Assembly: GCA_039621445.1 (NCBI GenBank) | Contig: CP154954.1 | Span: 36,875,703 to 36,939,702, forward strand | DNA length: 64,000 nt | From: Euglena gracilis | Taxonomy: Eukaryota > Euglenida > Euglenophyceae > Euglenales | Direction: 5' to 3' | In this document: one piece after another, positions 61,816 to 64,000 of the stretch | How positions within the stretch are numbered: the stretch's first letter is position 1 | Layout: each line of letters opens with the position of its first letter | Made by a program: the position numbers and the translations under genes | The notes under the pieces: model-generated | Databases searched by the model: none | The model's input: only the letters and a program-made list of their open reading frames with translations | What the model was told of the DNA's origin: nothing

Positions 61816-62150
61816 TGATGGGTGCCAAAAATAGCAGAAAATTTTCTTCCGGCGCGCAGAATGAGCAAAAACGCCCCTTTTGCTGACTTTTGGACATATT
61901 GTCCATTTTTGGATGTGTTGGTGTTTTCCCCCCCAAAAAATGTTCAGAAATTTCAAAAAATGACATTTTTTGGATCAATTTTCAAAGAAAAATCAGGGAT
62001 TTTTTTGACCGATTTGGACCCCATTTCCGGCCCTTTGCCTGTCCATCATGAAATCGAAAAATTTTCGGCCTCCCCTCAGTTTCAAGGTAGGAGGGGGGGT
62101 CGGGTCTGCCCCCCCCCTCCGTGTTGAGAGGGCAGGTCCGACCACCCCCT
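61816..62150 (+). repeat. 330-bp dispersed repeat, copy 2
   Basis: Same order and orientation as 22556-22890, one inside intron 1 and one downstream of the gene, 39 kb apart. Confidence 0.85.
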
Positions 62151-62580
62151 GTGTTCTGGGTCATTTTCGGGTCAACAAATTCAAAAAAAGCAAAGAAAAA
62201 TTCGGGTCAAAAAAATTCTGGGCTGGGCGATCGGGCTGCAGGCTGGGCCGTGCCGGGCCGGGCCGGGCCGCCGGTACGCCAAGTTGCCAACTTCCAGAAA
62301 TAATGTACGTTTTCTCGAGATATGTTTTTTTTAAAAAAAAATCGATTTTTTTACCAATTTCTGAACCCCGGCGAAATGGCAGAGCCAAAAGAGGGGGGGC
62401 GCGGGCCAATCCTACCCAGTTTGGACCGCTTCGTGGGTGAGTAACTCGGGCCTGGCGGGGAGTTGTGGGTCAAATGGAGGTGATTCGGAAACTCGATATC
62501 CAGTGTCCTGCGACTGAAAAGAAAAAAACGGTTGTAAGCTTCGCTCTAACTCAAAAGAGACAAGAACTCAACGACCCCCA

Positions 62581-63045
62581 CTATAACCAGGTTTTGTGTA
62601 GTGCTGAGCTCTTCACGTGTGCGATGGTTCCATGCTGCAGCAGGTGTTTGGGGCGTTTGGCAGTCGGGGCAGCCTGGCCCAGCCCGGCCCGGCCCGGCGA
62701 CCCAGCCTGGCAGCCCGGGGCTCGGCAGGACCGCCTGACTGGAGGTCGAAAACATTTATTTTCAGCGCCAAAACAGTTTTTCCTGGTCCAGGAGGCCATA
62801 ACACATGGTTTGGGGCATTTTTTTTTCAATGTTTCGAGGAACAATATGACCCCCTGGGGGCCACCTCGGGAAGCGGTGGATTATCACCATGACCCCGGCT
62901 CTGTTCCCAAAATCTTATTCTTCAGTCGCAAGAGACTGGATCCCGAGTTTCCAAATCACCTCTGTTTGATCCCCAACTCCTCACCAGGCCCGAGTTATTC
63001 ACCCGCGAATAAGTCCAAACTGGGTCCTCTTCCGACTATCCCATT
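62581..63045 (+). repeat. AACCAGGTTTTG composite copy 2 and ATCACCTCTGTTTGA copy 2
   Basis: 62581-62700 aligns with 61058-61183. 62745-62830 is a tandem-family unit (inverted). 62880-63040 aligns with 29455-29610 (CACCATGACCCC, AGTCGCAAGAGACTGGATCC, AATCACCTCTGTTTGATCCC). Confidence 0.75.
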
Positions 63046-63309
63046 TAGTTGAGGTCCAAAAATCGGTCAAAAATATCTCGAGAAAACGTACATTAATTCC
63101 GAAAGTGTCGGTCAGCAAATGTACCTCTGGAAGCCCTCTATCACCCCCCCCACCCCCGAACTCCGTTTTTTTTTTGGCTGCCAACACGCCTCCCAAAGGC
63201 GCAAAGCTGAATTTGAGTTTTCTGTGTGTGTTTTTGTGTGTGTTCAGGGTTCTGATAGAAGGAGGGAGGGTGTGTGGGGTTTAGGTTGAGGAATTTTGGA
63301 TTTTTTGGG

Positions 63310-63410
63310 GGGGAAGATTTTTCGGCCCGGCGCTTTGAGCCGGGCCAAAAATTGGCCACCCAGGCCACCACTGTTTAGGTGAGGGTGTATATGTTCTTTA
63401 TATCGAAACC
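63310..63410. repeat. GGCCCGGCGCTTTGAGCC core with TTTATATCGAAACC end
   Basis: GGCCCGGCGCTTTGAGCCGG, CACCACTGTTTAGGTGAGGG, CTTTATATCGAAACCTG: the half-element of the 5236/21700 family. Confidence 0.75.
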
Positions 63411-63650
63411 TGCTGTGGTTTTGCATCACATTTTCGGGGGGTCCTATTGCCAAAAAGTTTGTAATGCAGGCCAGTGATGTTAGAGTGCAGCACATAAATG
63501 GTTTTCTTTTGCCTTGTTCAAACCATTGCTTGAAAACAGTTTTTTCGGATCTGGGAGGCCAAAAAAAAAACAACATTGCTTTGGGGATTTTTTCCCGACC
63601 TTTTTGACCTAAAAATGGCCAAAAAACGGCTGAAGTCAAAATAGGCCAAA

Positions 63651-63998
63651 ATTTTTGCATGAGGAGGACATTTAGAATGCTCCTATGCAGCATACCATCC
63701 ATTATTCTCTCAAATGTAATCTTGCTAATCCGAGCTGTCACATTTGAAACAAAATATCCCCACCTGCATTGCTGAACATCGATAACCCCCCCCAAATTAC
63801 ACACCCCCAAATAACTCCCCCCCCCAAATTACACCCCCCCCCTCGGGGGCCGATTTCGGGCGCCCAAATAACACCCCCCCCTGTTTTCCTTTGGTTTTCC
63901 ATGTAAAAATAACACATCCCCCCAAATAACACCCCCCCCCCTAGTGCCCAAATAACACACCGGGGGGGGGGGTGTCTTATTTGGGGGGTTACATTCAA
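63651..63998 (-). repeat. TGTGTTATTTGGGG element, copy 2 (inverted)
   Basis: Near-exact reverse complement of 49926-50266 (AAATTTTTGCATGAGGAGGA, CATTTAGAATGCT, ATTATTCTCTCAAATGTAAT, CCAAATAACACCCCC units, GGTTACATTCAATG). The paired copies differ slightly at the G/C run lengths. Confidence 0.95.
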
Positions 63999-64000
63999 TG

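Noticed and set aside
1-64000. Bacterial or viral origin of the window
   Set aside because: No operon-like gene packing, ribosome-binding sites or viral genes; clear spliced exons with multi-kilobase introns.

Overview
The window is eukaryotic nuclear DNA, not bacterial. Coding sequence sits in small islands with consensus acceptors (pyrimidine tract then AG) and GT or GC donors. Introns run from a few hundred bases to more than 7 kb. The rest is dominated by repeats in which short motifs alternate with runs of 7-20 G or C and recur in inverted orientation. Very long introns, apparent GC donors and abundant inverted repeats suggest a large-genome alga or protist, with a dinoflagellate as the first guess. 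That is inference: no spliced-leader relic, tRNA or rRNA was seen, and the telomere-like tracts are CCCTAA rather than CCCTAAA.

Layout. 1-9.25 kb is almost all repeats: a roughly 190-bp-arm inverted repeat around a 110-bp tandem array, a terminal-inverted-repeat element (3979-5210) holding a clean unidentified ORF, a 600-bp-arm inverted repeat (6463-9100), and three small hAT-like elements with exact 8-bp target duplications (two here, at 3482-3647 and 8593-9033; one at 58689-58947). At 9824-9969 the minus strand carries an RRM (RNA-binding) exon. From 11.43 to 13.19 kb three plus-strand exons encode a protein made of two diverged copies each of two domains; the two introns between them are far more alike than the exons. 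Decayed reverse-transcriptase pieces lie at 13.86-14.13 and 14.79-15.18 kb.

From 16225 to 59948 one plus-strand gene can be assembled from about 15 exons that agree in phase and repeat spacing. It encodes an EF-hand calcium-binding protein of about 500 residues with four EF-hand pairs (eight motifs, one degenerate), ending at TAA 59946-59948. Equivalent exons of pairs 1 and 2 have identical lengths (107 and 134 nt) and phases, so the gene grew by duplication of a two-exon unit. Exons cover roughly 3.5% of the locus. Its introns carry the same repeat families, often as one copy per intron, plus satellite arrays (10-bp and 18-bp units at 44.4-46.1 kb) and telomere-like CCCTRA tracts.

Downstream of the gene (60-64 kb) are a telomere-like inverted pair, several dispersed families shared with the introns, and an inverted copy (63651-63998) of an element inside the gene (49926-50266). 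No complete transposase, rRNA, tRNA or CRISPR was found. All exon joins are predictions from sequence alone.
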